64,000 bases of DNA, taken from NCBI RefSeq assembly GCF_958450345.1, contig NC_088783.1, positions 88,809,895-88,873,894 on the forward strand. Reading direction: 5' to 3'. This stretch comes from Calliphora vicina. Its lineage: Eukaryota; Arthropoda; Insecta; Diptera; Calliphoridae. Below the pieces are notes generated by a model. It searched no databases. It was not told the origin of the DNA and saw nothing but the letters and a program-made list of their open reading frames with translations. Shown here one piece after another: positions 32,368-44,794 of this stretch; within the stretch, counting starts at the first letter, position 1; every line of letters begins with the position of its first letter. The position numbers were made by a program, and so were the translations under genes.

Positions 32368-33700
32368 GTATGTGAGATGTACATTAATAAATACAACCGT
32401 ACATTCATGTGTATATTTATAAACATGTCCTCTTTTGTCGTCCAGGCGACCATTTTAAGTACAGGATACCTACAAGTGAGTCGTACAGGCAACTAAAACA
32501 TCAAGTTGTCACATGTGGGAGTATTGGTTAAATTTCATATACAACACACACACATACAAAGATAGTGGCATTAGAATTCACGTATCATGTTGTTGCCATT
32601 TAACAAACATGTGTGCTCAGAGAAAATATCCTTGAAGTTTGAACTGAATGAACACAGATAAAGTGGAAAAGAGAAAGCAAATGCGTTACGAATGAACAAA
32701 AAGCAATACACAACATTTTGTCAAATATCAATGGGTTTTGTACGAGTACCACCAGTGCAAACCTGCCAGTGCTGCTGCTAAAGGATGAGCATTTAACTGG
32801 CACTTTTATTATTAGTTAGTGGAAACAGTCCTTCAAGGGCAGAAAAATCGTAAACTACATGCTGTATTTATGTAATGTATGTAAGTATGCACTTGTACAT
32901 TCGTGAATTGAACATATTTACATACATATATGTATATCTTACAACTATACATATGTGTGTGGCATCCACGCCCGCATTTAAATTCTCCGTTCGAAAATAT
33001 AAAACAATTTAAACATCTTCTGGTTGTAGTGGTGGTGGTGGTGGTGGTGGTGTTGGTGATGGCGGCGTATTCTCTTCACTGGTCATACGAAGGACTAACC
33101 GAAAATACATAAATGTATCTCACCGTTAATGAGTGATTTTCAAATATATGTACATACGACCATGTACTTACAAATATAATAATAATATCTACATTTCTAC
33201 ATGCATTCACATACACATGAACCTTATGTGTATCATGTGTGTATCTATCAACATTTCTATCTATGTAAATGACTGACTATATACTGATTTTAACGTCGCA
33301 GTGAAGTTTATGTACCAGTCCTCATATGTGTAGTACATAACGACTAAGGAGACTATATTGATAAGCAATTCATCTTTCTATGTACATTAGACATGCAAAC
33401 ATACATGTATCTACATATATATCAATGTATGAATGAGTATGTATAAATAAACTCCCCTGACATTGTCTCCTAAGCTCTTTTGCTCATTCTCATTGTACTC
33501 ATACTTATATGTACCTATACATACATGCTATTTTCTCTATACTCATACATATTTCTAAACACAAACAAGTGCACATTACAGTACTGTATTGATGTGTTCC
33601 CAATTTCCACATATGAGGATGAATCGAATACATACAAATGTATTCTACGCATATGTTTGTATACACATTAGACCGGCTCAATGTCCATACAAACAAATCT
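31245..33700. other. Microsatellite-rich intergenic DNA
   Basis: No gene. 31420-31440 ends in TTTTAGTTTTTTCTGTGTA, possibly the right end of a truncated MITE of the CACAG family. Runs of TATG/CATA at 31570-31590, 32081-32112, 32142-32155 and 32335-32365, CA at 31795-31803, GTG/GTT at 33030-33058, and ACGTACGT near 31926. Confidence 0.6.
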
Positions 33701-36700
33701 CCTTTTCAGTCACCCCCATCGTCATATGAAATGAGTTCAAGCATTTTTCGCACAGTGCTTTGTTCCCATATAACGAATCGGCAAAAATGGACGATCAATG
33801 TCTAATAGCCTAGTTGAGAAGAATTTTAATTTTATGCTAAATCAATGCAAGGGCACGCCTACCTCCCATATATCTTGAACAATCTACAATTTTGATTAAA
33901 TTAGTATATACTATTTGTACAGTGACATTACTAAACTGTGTGTCTTTATTAAGAGATTACAATAGGGTAATTCCAAATTATTTGGACCCAAAAATAGAGT
34001 TTTAAATTCTCTTGTTTGATTTTATTAAAATTGAAATCATGTACAAGTCCATATCGTACATGGTTCATATTGAATTTGTACATCTTGGAGATTTTTGTGA
34101 AATTTTTTTTTGTAAAATATCTCTTGTTTTCCAAATATACCGTTATTTCGAGGAGGCTGCACAACATATATTCGCGTAACTCAAAAACGGTTTAGCTGAA
34201 ACTTTTTTAACAATAAAATTATATACTTCACAATTTTAAAAAAAAACTTATTTGAAACGGTTAAGTGTTCTACGAACAACTGATCACAAAATTAATTAAA
34301 AAAATTTTAGTATGGCCTGCTTGAAAAAAAATTCCCGGTGTTTAGAACAAAAAACATGTTCAGCTAGCTATATAAATGGTCGTAAGACAAAAAATTATTT
34401 TTTTAACCAAATCTGCAGACGTTTGACAAATGTCCAGTAGGCTGCATGCCAGGACCGAGGAGGTTTTTTTTTGAAGTCTCTAGTAGTGAACAATTGTTTA
34501 GTTTATTTTCTGTTCAGTTTGATAATGAAAATTTGTATAAAATTTAAAATTATACGTTTTAAAGGGGTTTCATTTTATTTCGATCCTGGTTGGATTTTTA
34601 TGTTAATGTAATCAGGTTACAGTTTGATACAATGAATATAATTAAAAGTATCCACCGAAATATGAAATTTATCGATTTAAGTGCAAAATTTAAAAATCCG
34701 TTTATTTATAAAAAATTGGACAAATCATTCTGAATTGATGAATGTCTGAAACTTAAAAATATCTTTATTTGTTCTGCGAACATCGATATATTATTACAAT
34801 ATTTGATTATTTCAGTCAGATCGTTAAGAAAGAGCAAGAACAACAGCTTTTAGCTAAATTTTATTCAAATTTGCAAGAAATAAATTATACAGATTGTGTT
34901 CTATAAAAATATATGACTTTAGCCAGCTTACTCCTATCAGTTAACTATAGAACAACTATTTTCAAAAGGGTATTTTATTATTTTGAAATCACACGTTTTC
35001 GTGAGCTGGTCTAATCCACATACTTCATTAATATACATTGAAATGTTTAATATTAAAAGTACAAATACACATACATATGTGGAAGTGCTTATATACAAAT
35101 CTACAAAGGCGCCAAACAAATCTACAAAGGTGCATCGCGATTCCTGTTCTTTGGATCGTTCCAAGAAACATTGCCTTAGAAACTACAGCCTAAAAATTAA
35201 TTTAAAGCCCACGGATTTCATTATGAGAAAGTCAAATATTCGTAAATTTCCCCAAAATTTTACCCATCCCTAATATGTACATATATATAATACTTTTGTT
35301 TCAAATACAAACATAAATAGAAAGCTAAACTATTTATGTAAATTTGAATATTTAGTTTTATTTATGTAGATTAGAGTGACAATCATTAAAATCGGCCCAA
35401 AAATATATAACATTTCGCTATCTTTTCTTTAGAAATTCCACATATTGAAAAATTTTACCTTTGACCTTCACGATTTAAGGTTATCGTTTTCCGATTTTAG
35501 TAAAACTTTCAGACCGTATTTAAAATTACAAGGACTATAATATTATGAATAGGTTTTACTTAAAATTTATAACATTAAGGAAATTGGGCTCATTCACCTA
35601 AATATGGGCAAAAAATTAGTTTTTCTTGAAAATCGCAAAATTTAAATCGCAGGTACGGAAAAACTGTAAGAGGTATTGACATAATTTTTTCATATTTTTA
35701 TTCCCTATTTTGATCTCAATAAAACCCAATGTGATGATCAAAAAATTCTGAAATTTCTTTAACAAAATTTTAAAAAAATTGAAAATGGAGATTCGAAACG
35801 GCCGTTAAAAAAATATTTTTTTTTGGCCATACCTGCGAATAGGTTAATGATATCCTACGAAGACAAAAACTCATACACAAGTAAATACGGATTTATTTTA
35901 AATAAAAATTTGCTTTTATTTTAATTTTTCTCGAAATATGTTAATTTTTTTCGTAAATTTTTTGTTCAAGTGGCCTGAAACACGTTAATGGTCTGGCGAA
36001 TTTTTAATAACTTTAACATTTTTTAACCAAATTTTGTCGTTTATATCTCATTACAACGATAATTACATATATATTTCGATTCTTTTGCATTCAATTGCAA
36101 AAGTATTTATTTAGTAGCAAAATTTTTTCAAAAACTGAAAAATTTGCATTTTTCTCTAATTTTGGCGATAATACAGTTTTTGGGTAATTTTGACCCAAAG
36201 GAGATACAGGGTTAATTTAAAAAAAAAAATTTAATGTAATATTCATTAATATAAATAAATTTACATATTTATTGAAAACAATGCAGAAAGTTAAGGAGTT
36301 TCACCTATATATTCCATATAAATAGTATAATTTTGCATATATCTGAACTTTGACCTCGATGCGCGTCCAGAAATCGTTGCCCGATTTGGCTCAAATTTTC
36401 AGCACTTAACATATAGGCCTAGTGTCACAATATTCCAACCGTATTCTAATGTACATATTATTCAACTGGGAAAGGATAATAATAAATATGTGGTTGAATA
36501 TAGAAAATTGTTCAATATGACTAAGCAACTTTGATTCTTGATTCGAATTAACGAATTGTCGTCTGGGTTTTTTTAAGTCCTATGTGTTTTTTAACAACTT
36601 TTCAGATGAGCCCAAAAAAAAACAAATTGTGGTAAACATTTTATATCCAATGACATATTTTTGGAGATATGGTAATTTTTAAAATTTGCTTAAATTTTTG

Positions 36701-36887
36701 TATGAATTTATATTAAAAAATGTACTTATAATAACGTTTTTCTTTAAAGCTCCAGAACAAATCGAGTCTCCATAGAAATTATTTTGCACGAATTAGTAGA
36801 GAGTATAGGTGTTTTTTTACATTGAAATATATACTTCGAAAATTGACTTTTACCCTTTTAGAAGTAAATAAGTTTATTCACACCATT
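33701..36887. other. No recognisable feature
   Basis: A+T-rich sequence without identifiable genes or termini. One Helitron-like phrase (GGGCACGCCTACCTCCCATA near 33852) occurs. The longest frame (34983-35273) shows no motif and carries a short internal repeat (ACAAATCTACAAAGG twice near 35093 and 35117). Confidence 0.5.
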
Positions 36888-36891
36888 TTAA

Positions 36892-37132
36892 CCCTCTAAC
36901 CGGCAAGGCTGACTTTAGGCGGGTATGTTAAGTGTATGTAATGTGGCTTTATTTGGTTATTTTTCCCGTTATTACGGTAAATATGTGTAAAGAGACAAAC
37001 AATTTACTTATTGTGATAAACAAGAACGTGCACTTGTCTTTTGTTTGTTTTTATTCCAACGTATTTCTTTTTTTTTCAAACAATAACCTGGTATATTATT
37101 TTACCTTGAAATAAAATTGGCCGGTTAGAGGG
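36892..37132. mobile_element. TTAA-type (piggyBac-like) MITE 1
   Basis: CCCTCTAACCGGC at the left is mirrored by GCCGGTTAGAGGG at the right. The left flank is TTAA (36888-36891) and the right flank CTAA (37133-37136), one change from TTAA. 241 bp, no useful coding. Confidence 0.8.
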
Positions 37133-37136
37133 CTAA

Positions 37137-37944
37137 GGACAATATCTTTGCTTTTAAAATGGAATCAAAAAATATGTTGAACTTTGAGTAGTTTCAATGT
37201 TATGGGCAATTATGTGTATATAATTTTAGACGATTTTAACCAATTTTCAAATCGCGATATTTTTGAAATGGGAAGGGTTTCCGATGAAAAGGTCATTGAT
37301 TTGAGGAACTCTTTGGAACCGTAATATGTGTGGTAAATTTCATTAAAATCGAAGATGTCAAATCCGAAAATACCAGTTTTCTTTCCGTTTTGATATGGAT
37401 TCTCCCACCTGTTGTGTGATGGATGAAGAAAATGGCTTATTTTAAAAACTTCTGGGTCAAGATTTTTATGTACCTAATGGATGAGCTAATGTATGAACAA
37501 TACCGGACGAAAAGCAAACAAAATTCCCCTAGAAGTTTCTTGTATGGCAATCATCGATGCCGATAAAAAATTGCTATGATCTCACACACACTTGGTTTTA
37601 TTTAAATTTAAAGATATGAAGAGCTTACAGAAATTCCCTTTATCTGTTGATCGACCATCGACATCGACCAATATGATTAGAAATACTAAGAAAACGCCAC
37701 CATTATAGAACATATTTGAATGGAAGACGATGATTTTTTGGACTTTAAGCTTTGACGGAAATATTGGAAACTAGAGTACATAAAAAATACGTCTTCTTAA
37801 AATGTTGAATTGAAGATACTTCGATATAATTTGGTACATATAATTTTTTCGGACCAAGGAAGCCTATTCCAAAGATTACAGTGTACTTCAAAGTACTTGT
37901 GGGCCCTATATTTGCCCAAAAGCATTGGAATAATGTATTTTTTT
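37137..37944. other. No recognisable feature
   Basis: A+T-rich, no open frame or terminus that I can support. Confidence 0.5.
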
Positions 37945-38325
37945 TTGCCTATTGGCAAACTCGCATACCCAGAATAACGGTGAATTATTTCATGTTCTCA
38001 TTGTGGTGTTTATTTATGTTGTAATGATAATACTGTTTCGTAAAATACCATAAATAATACTTGTAAGAAAATGTTATAAAAGTTACAAAACTAATCAATA
38101 TATTAATAAAAAACTAAAATTTATGAGTTTTTTATCTTTTGGCTGATGGTGACTCAACGGTACCAGGTCCCTTTCGGATCCTTACAGGTTCCATTCGGTT
38201 TCTTGCAGGTCCTCCACAAAGTTAAAATTTTGTAAATAACTTTCTGAAGTCCTTATTTTCAATATTTCATAAAAAAATAAAACATTTTCAACGATTAAAA
38301 GTCTTGGTCCACAAGGGGTTAACGT
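37945..38325 (-). repeat. Dispersed repeat, copy 2 (empty-site copy)
   Basis: Inverse copy of 18446-19094. TATTGGCAAACTCGCATACC at the left and CCACAAGGGGTTAACG at the right match the ends of copy 1. It lacks the 299-bp MITE, retaining one TA at about 38014. The TTAA at its right edge is next to CCCCTTGTGG on the complement. Confidence 0.78.
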
Positions 38326-38776
38326 ACATAAATTTCTTAAAAATGTTGGTATACACACAAAATTCAACATAAATAACCTCCTCGAAATCTCATACGTACT
38401 AGATTTCTCTTCGGTGTAAATGCACATTTCGCCCAATTTTTTTGAATTCAATGCATTAACACAGACTTTTAAGCAAAATTATTTTTTTTAATATAATAAA
38501 TGAAATTTTCAGGGAATCTTCAGAATAGCCTAGCGGGTAACACAGTAAAGTCAGATTTTTGATTTTCGGTCTGTGGGCGGAGGGCGGAGGGGCGTGGCAA
38601 AATTAAAATTGTTCAATATACCTCCAATGCCATCTATACATATGTATATAAAACGGCTGGACCGATTTTGATGAAATTTGCAGAGAATCTTCAGTATAGC
38701 CCAGCGAGTAACAATGTATACTCAGATTTTTTATATTTGGTCTAAAGGCCAGCAACGCGGACCGGGTTCAGCTTGT
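38326..38776 (+). repeat. Helitron-like debris with an internal direct repeat
   Basis: GAATCTTCAGAATAGCC at 38513 and GAATCTTCAGTATAGCC at 38685 start two similar stretches of about 65 bp, the second after CGGCTGGACCGATTTTGATG. The end AACGCGGACCGGG followed by TTCAGCTTG resembles the Helitron 3' ends at 13258 and 13664 but with CTTG for CTAG. 38330-38400 also has text (TATACACACAAAATTCAACA) of Helentron-like family 2. Confidence 0.5.
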
Positions 38777-38849
38777 TCTCTATAATAGAGGGTTTTATTT
38801 CGGCCCATACTCGAATATCAGCGGTTTTTAATGTTTCACGGCTACTTAT

Positions 38850-39560
38850 TTCATATTTTCGCACAAATTTTTATAAAACGTCCCATATGTGCTCTATTGG
38901 GTTTAAAAGTCTGGTGAGTGGAAAATTTTTGGAATATCCATTGATTTCCCAAGCTATCAACAGATGCCTTAAGATTTTGTTCCAATATGTTGTTATATTG
39001 ATAGCGGTTCATGGTACCCTCGACAAAAATCAAACGACCCACTCAAGATGTCGCCATGTTGCCTTCACCATGTTTGTGTATAATATTCTTTGGATCAAGT
39101 GCAGTGTTTGGTTTTCTCCAAACTTTGGAATGGCCATCACTTCCGAAAATATTATACTTACTTTTGTCGATAAATATAACACGATTAAAAAATTCCATGC
39201 CCTTGTCCATATGAGATTTAGCAAACTCAAGCCGAAGTTTACGATTCTTCGCTGAAATGAGTGCTGTTCTGCTATTAAATCCATTGTCATATAAAATGTT
39301 TATAATTGTTCCTGGAGTAACAATTTTATTGGAATATTTTTCGATGTGTTCCGCAAGTTTTGCGGCACTTATTTTCAGATCCTGGTTCACTACTTTCAAA
39401 ATATTGGTAATATCATGTCTCGAAAACTTCTTAGGTCAGCCAGATCTTGAATTATTTTCGGTTGTATTGGTGTTATTATAATTTTTATGATCGTCAGTAC
39501 AGTAGCCAACTAAATTTTGTTGTCTTAGCAATTTCTCCATACGATTTATTTTCCTTTCGG
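38850..39560 (-). pseudogene. Tc1-family transposase relic with internal deletion
   Basis: On the minus strand one reads PKKFSRHDITNILKVV, LKISAAKLAEHIEKYSNKIV, LRLEFAKSHMDKGMEFFNRV, IFIDKSKYNIFGSDGHSKVW and NTALDPKNIIHKHGEGN, then a frameshift, GRLIFVEGTMNRYQYNNIL and SLGNQWIFQ. The first catalytic Asp is kept (FIDKS). The second Asp block (QDNDPKHT in the family) is deleted: sequence jumps from WIFQ to a region encoding NPIEHIW, where the final Glu survives in a shifted frame near 38892. At least two frameshifts. TIRs were not confidently located; GGTGGACAATAACATAC on the complement near 39700 could be the outer end. Confidence 0.8.
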
Positions 39561-40003
39561 AAGTTTACTTACTACCATATTCCAAAAAAAAAAATCTTTA
39601 ATTATCACTTTGTCCACTTAAACAATTGTAATGCTTGTAAATCTTCTTATATATAAATAGGCCACACGTTTTTTTGTGGTACACTTTTAAGTATGTTATT
39701 GTCCACCAATATTGATGAAACATATATGGTTTAGAAGATTATTTTCTCTAGATGTGCACAATATAAATTTTTTTTAAAAATTCTTTCCATAAAGGTGTTA
39801 AAAAGCGTTTTAAGTTTGCTTGAAAAACAAAAACAACATGTTTATGCACATCTAAAAACACGTGTACACAAACGTGAAAAATATTTTTGCGTATACTCAA
39901 AGTAACTGTATAATTTTGTTATTAGTGGTCGAATTTTGACCACCAGGCGATCCTAGTTTAAATAAATCAACAAAATTTACTGTTATTTCCTTTTCTTTGT
40001 TTT
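39561..40003. other. Probable Tc1 terminal region and unclassified DNA
   Basis: GTCCACTTAAACAATTG near 39612 and GTCCACCAATATTG near 39701 may be inner and outer terminal motifs of the preceding Tc1 relic. No matching left terminus was found. Confidence 0.3.
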
Positions 40004-40809
40004 TATACCCTTCACCTTCGTGAGAAGGGTATATATAAGTTTGTCATTTCGTTTGTAATTTCTACATTTTTCATTTCCGACCCTATAAAGTATATATATT
40101 CAGGATCCTTATAGATAGCCGAGTCGATTAAGACATGTCCATCTGTCTGCTGAAATCAACTTTCCGAAGTACCTAAATAACTTACGGTTAACCGATTAAT
40201 TTTTGTCGGTTAACTGTTCGAATAATTTAAAATTGACGATTTTCAAATAACCGAAATGTCTTTTTTTGCACTTTATACAGAATTATTAAATTGGAAATGA
40301 CATTTTTCTAGAATGAGTTGAAGGACGACATTGTAATATTATTTCAGAAGATCTCCCTAAAATCGAAAAAAAGAACTCACATGTGTATATTTTTATTTAT
40401 TGTTTTGTTGAATTATTATGTTTTTGTTTGTTTTTTATGTTTTTGTTCTTTTTATTAACAAAATGCTTATATAAGCATACAAAATTCGCGTTTTTCTTTT
40501 CAATTTAAAATTAAAATAGAAATTATTCGGTTAAAAGTTTTTTTTCGTTAAATATTAAAAAAATTGGAAAAACTAAATATTTATTAAAATTTAAAAAAAA
40601 AAACTTAAATTTAAAGAATTTTAAAAAAACAATTTAAAAAAAAAATCCAAAAAATGAAAAAAAAAAACAACTTTGGAAAAAAATTAAAAATTGTTTACTT
40701 AAAAATTAAAAATTGTTTACCTAAAAATATGTATAAATTTTTATTTTGAAGATAATTTGGTGAAGGGTATATAAGATTCGCACAGACGAATACAGCTCTC
40801 TTACTTGTT
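40004..40809 (+). mobile_element. Helentron-like element C
   Basis: Starts TATACCCTTCACC, has GGTGAAGGGTATA near 40752 and ends CTCTTACTTGTT. The tetranucleotide core is reduced to GTCCATCTGTCTG. The middle (40185-40720) differs from element A and is A+T-rich. The 3' hairpin is damaged (CGCACAGACG in place of CGGCACAGCCG). Confidence 0.75.
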
Positions 40810-40849
40810 AATATTATATTTTATGTTAGAAGATACTACGTTGCAGAGC

Positions 40850-41110
40850 TGTAAATGAATCATTCATTTTTGAATTAATTTGCGAATCATTCACACAAAA
40901 ATATGAATTGAATGAAATTTGAATTAATTCAAATCAATTTGGTAAAAATGAATTGCAATTCGTTTCCAATTCATTTGAATTGAGTTCATTTTGAATTAAT
41001 TCAAATGAATTAGAAAAAAGAATTAGCAATTCATTTGAATTGAATTGATTTTAATTTAATTCAAATGAATTAGAAAAAAGAATTAGCCATTCATTTCCAA
41101 CTCATTTGAA
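40850..41110 (+). repeat. hAT-type terminal region with 62-bp tandem subterminal repeats
   Basis: GCAGAGCTGTAAATGAATCA resembles CAGAG-type hAT ends. GAATTAGAAAAAAGAATTAG occurs twice, 62 bp apart (about 41006 and 41068), in text dense with GAATTGAAT and ATTCAAAT motifs. The opposite terminus was not found. Confidence 0.45.
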
Positions 41111-41447
41111 TTGATTTTGTAAGTAAACCTACAGTAAGCATCACTGTCGTTTTGTTATTCAACTAATTTTTTATGTAAGAAACGTTTTGTATATCACCTA
41201 ATATAGTCCAAAGACAAAAAATTCGTAGACTTAAACTTTAGCAATAATTTTTTGTTTAAATATTTGTATATTGTGGAAAATTTCTTTTTTGAAAAATTTT
41301 CAATCGAATTTTAAAGATTCTAATGTCTTTGAGTCGTCAAAGATGGCTTTGATTATAGTTTATTGTTTGTGATTGAGAGTCAATATTTTGTTTAAAGTTT
41401 CTTGTGATTTATCAAAAAATCAATATTGTTTTGTTTAATTATTAAAA

Positions 41448-41567
41448 ATGTCATCAGCAAGTGATTTCTCATATGATGATGAGTCGATGGATCCAACATA
41501 TTCTGTTTCACAAATAACGCGAAAACGATTGTTTGATGATACAAATGAAGATGATACAAATGAATAA
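41448..41567 (+). CDS. Short acidic ORF, possible transposase N-terminal exon
   Basis: ATG in the context ATTAAAAATG opens 39 codons ending in TAA. The peptide begins MSSASDFSYDDESMDPTYSV and ends in a run of Asp, Glu, Thr and Asn. It lies 340 bp inside the hAT-type terminus at 40850, about where a hAT transposase would begin, and the leader is plain A+T-rich sequence. It is too short for a domain call. It could be the first exon or a truncated N-terminus of the element's transposase, or chance. Confidence 0.3.
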   Translation: MSSASDFSYDDESMDPTYSVSQITRKRLFDDTNEDDTNE

Positions 41568-42094
41568 AATGTTAGCATATTTAATCAAAAATATAAAATA
41601 CGAAAGGAAATTTTCGCGTTAAATATGGGAAGCTCCATTTTGATTTTAAACCCATGGTTTCTTCGGCAAAACTTCTTAGAATTCATCGTAGATTACGATT
41701 TTGATAACCATTTTGTCGAGAAAAAAATTTACCCACTCTAGTGTATATACAGTCTACTTTCATCTACAGTCCCGCTGCATTATAGGGTGCGAAGCTTTTG
41801 AAGGATAGTCATCCCAGTAAACTGCAAATTTCTTACGACATGCCCGATTAAAAAGCCTACAGAGAGACTAGTCATAGGCAAATAGACACTAAATATACTT
41901 TGCCGTTCTCTTACTTCAGTACCGTCTAGGGTGATCGATTCTTCGACATTTTTTGGAATTGGAATTTAATAAAAACCGGTTTCGGTTTTTACATAATAAC
42001 CGGTTAAATATTAAAACGCATAGAAATAAAAAGAAAAAAAATTTATTTATTAAAATATTAGATATTAAAACAAAAACAGTTCATGGAAAAACAT

Positions 42095-42368
42095 AACGTA
42101 ATTGAAACACATAAAATAACAAAAATGTGTTTTCAATTACGAAAATTATCTATTCAATAATTTTTGTATTTTAAATTCAACCAATAACGAAAATTGTATA
42201 TTCAATTGTCAAAATTATCAAATTCAAAACTCAAAATTCAATAGAAAATATCAAGAAATTTTGTTTTTGAGTAAATGAATACTTGATTTAATTATGAAAT
42301 AATTGAAACCAGTTTAATATGTGACAAATATTTGAATTGAAACGGTTTAAGAAATAGTTTTTTCTGTG
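42095..42368. mobile_element. Half copy of the CACAGAAAAAA MITE
   Basis: Corresponds to the right half of 11361-11949, from the centre to the terminal TTTTTTCTGTG, and is followed by TA. The left half is missing. Confidence 0.8.
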
Positions 42369-42424
42369 TAGTTGTATGAAAACTGCGATTCCCCGGTTAG
42401 ATACCAAAGAAATGTTTTTCTTAT

Positions 42425-42573
42425 CCTTCATAAGGTCTTCGGGTCAAATTTGACCCATTTTTATTAAATTTCAAATGTCAAAAACTACGTTAGGTTTTTA
42501 AAAAAAAATTGTCAAAAAGTCAAATTTGACCCGAATATCGTTAACTTCAGTAAATTTGAACCCATTATGAAGG
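42425..42573. mobile_element. TTAA-type MITE 2 (GGGTCAAATTTGACCC motif)
   Basis: CCTTCATAA and TTATGAAGG ends, flanked by TTAT and CTAA, each one change from TTAA. Inside each end is a GTCAAATTTGAC palindrome. The same palindrome style is seen inside the foldback at 52080 and 53760. 149 bp. Confidence 0.6.
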
Positions 42574-42658
42574 CTAAAATAATCTCTTAGGAATAAAACG
42601 CAATTTAAATGCATTTGAGTATATCGATTTTTTAAAGTTAAAGTTTTTAATACACTAA

Positions 42659-42766
42659 GGACCATTATTGCAACTTGCCTTGAACGTTAACTTGAACGGT
42701 ATCTTTTTCTATAGCTTAGTTAACTTTTACTATTGGGAACTTAAAGGCAAGTTGTAATAATGGCCC
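42659..42766. mobile_element. TTAA-type MITE 3
   Basis: GGACCATTATTGCAACTTGC is mirrored by GCAAGTTGTAATAATGGCCC. Flanks CTAA (42655-42658) and TTAA (42767-42770). 108 bp. A second copy is at 42995-43101. Confidence 0.8.
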
Positions 42767-42994
42767 TTAAACTCAGTATTCGAGGAAAACACTCGGTTTC
42801 TTCGATATTCGAAATGTGAGCTTTCCAAAAAACCGGTTATAACCGGTTATTAAAAACCGGCCCGATCACCTTAGTACTGTCGCATTCGGTGTAGACAGCT
42901 CTGGTGAGAAAAGATAGCATAAGTTTTTATGACATAAATGTTCTCGGTCGAGCTCCTGTATGAACATAGAAAATTTGGAAGTTTATATGGTTTA

Positions 42995-43101
42995 GAGCCA
43001 TTACTACAACTTGCCTTTATAGTTAATGTTAACTTTAAGGGTACCTATTTCTATTGCTTAAAGTTACCTTTAAATATAAAGGCAAGTTGTAATAATGGCC
43101 C
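42995..43101. mobile_element. TTAA-type MITE 3, second copy
   Basis: GAGCCATTACTACAACTTGC is mirrored by GCAAGTTGTAATAATGGCCC. Flanks TTTA and TTAC, each one change from TTAA. 107 bp, only 228 bp from the first copy but outside the hAT element. Confidence 0.75.
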
Positions 43102-44794
43102 TTACTCTAGTAACCTGGTTTAGAATCGTGCTAGGTTCCTGGTTTAAAACTACGATTATATGAATTTTACCTTTATTTATTATTTGGAGAGCCTCATTCA
43201 TTGTCCTCCAGTAGCTTATAATCTTACGTGTTTCCGCTGAGGCTGTTGTTGGTGTTGCTGCTATTATCAGGGCCAGTAACTTCGACTCTTTCAATTGGCA
43301 CCTTTCCAATTTTAAAACAGCCTTACACTTGAGTCCTGCTTAGGTATCTGATCTTCAGACCTTAATTTGCAAGTATATTAACATTTAATATGATAAATTG
43401 TGTATATTGTATATGCATTTACCTTATAAATATGTACATAATATTTATATACTTATAAAGATGATTCTATATGTACTAAATATTTCTATGTATTTGATTC
43501 TCTTTGATTCGCTCTTCTGCAGAAAATCAATACATAACTTTTAAGCGAAACTATTGACAAATGCGTTGCTTGAGAATTTGTTAACTGATTGATTGCGAGC
43601 AAATTTAATCCATAAAATATTTGCATGTTTTCGCACCCGATACTATTGTGAGGATTTAAGTGTATTATTAAATAAAAAAGGGATGGAATTGTTATACAAA
43701 ATTTATTTCGCTATTTCGTACGTTTCAATTGTACATCTGAGTGTGTGTACATGTGCACTTATTTTTATTATAATTTTACATACATATGATATGATTTTGT
43801 GCATGGAAAATGATCGATAAATATTAACATCCTGTCATCCTGGCTACTACTGTTGTTGTAGAAAGGTTACCTGTGAGGCTCTAATATGTATAAAAAATTA
43901 GTGTGTGTATTCATAATAATAAAGGATTGTTTGCCATTGTATGGATGTTTGTACATGTATGCGCACATTTACAAAACTAAATCAATATTCAAATTTAAAT
44001 ATGCAAAAATACTACGAGCATTATTTTGCATGTGCATATAATTAAAATATTGATTGCTGAACACGTTTTTTTTTAATTTAAAATGTGCAAACCTTGTCAT
44101 TGTTTTGTAAAATCCATTTGAATTCGCAAATGCTACATACACTGTATAATTTGCATTTCTAATATGGGACAATAATAGTCTGAAAGGTTTAAATAAAAAA
44201 GGTTGAAATTTAAATTACAATGCACACTTCTTTATCCCAGTCTGGAGACTAGAAATTTTTTTACGAACTCCTTTTTATGGAAATCACGCATGTCGTTCAA
44301 ACCACCTTTTTTTGAATGGCAATAAATGATTTGTGTTACAGTTCTAGTTTTATTTTTTTTTTGTATTTACTTTAATCCTATATTAGGAAACGCACAAATT
44401 TGCATATTTAAGTAAATAAACACGAGTATGTAAATTAATTAATTTGTATGTATGTATGTACACAACAATATACGTAAGTATATATATAATGTGTATGTAC
44501 ATATGTATGTATGTATTTATTTATTTAAAAAAATATTTAAGGGACAAAAGCAGATGTCGGTACAGCACAAAATTTGATATGTATCAGCAAATTGAATTTT
44601 TGCCTAACCGCATTTATACGTTATAAATATAAATTATAATATTAATTTCTAAAGTTGTGAAATGAATTTTACATTCAAGTCTATTTTAGAGCCAAATTAC
44701 CTCTTTAAACTTTGTGTAAATGTCTTTGATGGCAGTGTCCTGTTATGCCAAAAATTAAGTGGATCGGTGAAAGAGTCGTGCCTCTCCCATACAA
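43102..44794. other. Intergenic, microsatellite at 44440-44522
   Basis: No gene is seen. 43190-43330 is less A+T-rich with a GTTGTTGGTGTTGCTGCT stretch. TATG/GTAC runs at 44445-44520. Near 44778 the Helitron-like phrase GTGCCTCTCCCATACAAAGT occurs. Confidence 0.45.

Larger units (their letters stand above)
41926..42872. mobile_element. hAT-like element with ACCGGTT ends and three nested MITEs
   Basis: The left end CTAGGGTGATCG and the right end CGATCACCTT are inverted. The flanks AGTACCGT (41918-41925) and AGTACTGT (42873-42880) differ at one position, as in an aged 8-bp duplication. ACCGGTT palindromes sit near both ends. Inserts at 42095-42368, 42425-42573 and 42659-42766 make up much of its length. 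No coding. Confidence 0.7.

Noticed and set aside
38773..39255. 160-codon plus-strand ORF
   Set aside because: It is the antisense shadow of the Tc1 transposase relic read on the minus strand.
43190..43330. SINE or gene exon
   Set aside because: Less A+T-rich, but there is no pol III box pair, no poly-A tail with duplication, and the minus frame there is short and motif-free.
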